Below are positions 6,182-6,726 of a DNA stretch of 6,726 bases, one piece after another. Below the pieces are notes generated by a model. It did no database searches. It worked only from the letters and a program-made list of their open reading frames with translations, and was not told the origin of the DNA. The stretch comes from Pseudomonadota bacterium (GTDB lineage: Bacteria; Pseudomonadota; Gammaproteobacteria; Steroidobacterales; Steroidobacteraceae), in NCBI GenBank assembly GCA_021808195.1, contig JAKBCE010000133.1, positions 1 to 6,726 of the forward strand. Direction: 5' to 3'. The first letter of the stretch is position 1. Each line of letters starts with the position of its first letter. The translations under genes were made by a program, and so were the position numbers.

Positions 6182-6624
6182 GATCGCAGCGCCAGAGGCG
6201 ATGAGTCTGCGGCCGCGTTACGAGGAGTAAGGTCGCAGGGTCTGATGCTCGGATCTGGTGCGATTTTTTGCGCACAATGAGCCGATGGATTACAGCGGCA
6301 TCGCTGTGGTTGCTGCCGTGATCGGCGTCTCTGAGGTGCGGATTGCTTGCGGACAGGTGTCGGCAAACGGCTCTCGGCTCAATGGCCAACGTAGAGCCCA
6401 CGGTCGTGGGCGCTGAGTGCGCCGGAATGGTGCGCCGCGGAGCCCTCAGAGGGTTGTTCGGCGACCGATCGGGGAGTCGCTGTGCGTGAAGCGTTGCGTT
6501 CGCGCAGGGCGGATTGGGGTGCGTATGGTGCCGGAGTGACTCAAAATGTTACTGCGGGCCGCGTCCTAGGCGGGATGCTGCTGTACTCGTGGACGCGGGG
6601 GTGCGTCTGGGCGGGGACGGCTCC
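6182..6624. other. Gene-poor spacer upstream of the lipoprotein promoter
   Basis: No convincing gene is seen in about 440 nt. It contains a GTGCG/CGCAC inverted repeat with a T-rich 8-nt loop (6258-6275) and a GCCCAC-GGTC-GTGGGC hairpin (6396-6411); neither has a flanking T-run. A 43-codon ORF at 6285-6416 (starting MDYSGIAVVAAVIGV) has no good SD, and an ORF at 6482-6709 runs through the terminator of the next gene, so both are probably chance. Confidence 0.5.
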
Positions 6625-6666
6625 AAAAAAAGAATGCGCCCGGCGGGAGGGGGTCCCGCCGGGCGC
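6625..6666 (-). terminator. Rho-independent terminator of the right-edge gene
   Basis: GCGCCCGGCGGGA (6636-6648) pairs perfectly over 13 bp with TCCCGCCGGGCGC (6654-6666) around a 5-nt loop. On the minus strand the stem is followed by ATTC and then a run of seven T (6631-6625). It starts 17 nt after the stop codon at 6684. This is a textbook intrinsic terminator for the gene entering from the right. Confidence 0.9.
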
Positions 6667-6683
6667 CAACGAGCGTCCGATGA

Positions 6684-6726
6684 CTACTGATTCTCGGTCG
6701 AGGCGATGAAGGCCGAGATGTTGTCG
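6684..6726 (-). CDS. C-terminal end of an unidentified protein (truncated by window edge)
   Basis: On the minus strand the frame ending in TAG (6686-6684) encodes DNISAFIASTENQ as its last 13 residues. The strong terminator placed 17 nt downstream supports a real gene end here. The amphipathic 'xxISAFIAS' ending resembles the last helix of small cytochrome c proteins, where '(D)I.A(Y/F)(I/L)' is common before the C-terminus. With only 13 residues the family cannot be assigned with confidence. Confidence 0.6.
   Translation of the reverse strand, partial: DNISAFIASTENQ

Noticed and set aside
6285..6416. 43-codon + strand ORF with a short hydrophobic stretch
   Set aside because: No good SD, the hydrophobic part is short, and the tail is Arg/Gly-rich as in random GC-rich DNA.
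6482..6709. 75-codon + strand ORF at the right edge
   Set aside because: It reads through the strong terminator hairpin and antisense to the end of the right-edge gene, with no domain similarity.

Overview
The window is GC-rich bacterial DNA with tightly packed genes, SD-led starts and sigma70-like promoters. The gene content (an M61 peptidase, an Lnt-like membrane hydrolase and a GloVer-repeat lipoprotein) suggests a proteobacterium, probably a gammaproteobacterium. This is inferred from gene style and from a lipoprotein signal with an LSAC-type lipobox; no rRNA or other taxonomic marker is present.

Layout. (1) From position 1 to 1578 on the + strand is the 3' part of an M61-family metallopeptidase with a C-terminal PDZ domain. 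Its start lies upstream of the window. A perfect 13-bp hairpin follows the stop. (2) From 1626 to 1982 is a spacer holding several inverted repeats and a decayed N-terminal fragment of a TnpB/IS200-IS605 OrfB protein, which stops where the next gene ends. (3) From 3996 back to 1983 on the minus strand is a two-gene operon: a TetR-family regulator followed, with a 17-nt overlap, by a membrane-embedded nitrilase-superfamily enzyme related to apolipoprotein N-acyltransferase. The enzyme keeps the E-K-C triad but lacks other residues essential in classical Lnt. A TTGACA -35 element and two overlapping palindromes lie upstream of the regulator. (4) From 3997 to 4583 is about 590 nt without a convincing gene, carrying at its left edge a motif that resembles an IS256-type terminus. 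(5) From 6089 back to 4584 on the minus strand is a secreted lipoprotein made of a small Ig-like domain and seven GloVer (TIGR03803-type) repeats, encoded by DNA with a 156-nt period. It has a good SD and a plausible promoter. (6) From 6182 to 6624 is another gene-free spacer. (7) At the right edge are the last 13 codons of a minus-strand gene, followed by a strong rho-independent terminator.

The genes appear to be separate transcription units rather than one pathway. The only coupled pair is TetR with the Lnt-like enzyme, which suggests a regulated membrane acyltransferase or amidase activity. The nearby lipoprotein is an obvious but unproven candidate substrate. I did not find a clear undescribed defence or mobile system. 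The most unusual items are the non-canonical Lnt-like operon, the TnpB relic and the possible IS end inside the tetR promoter.
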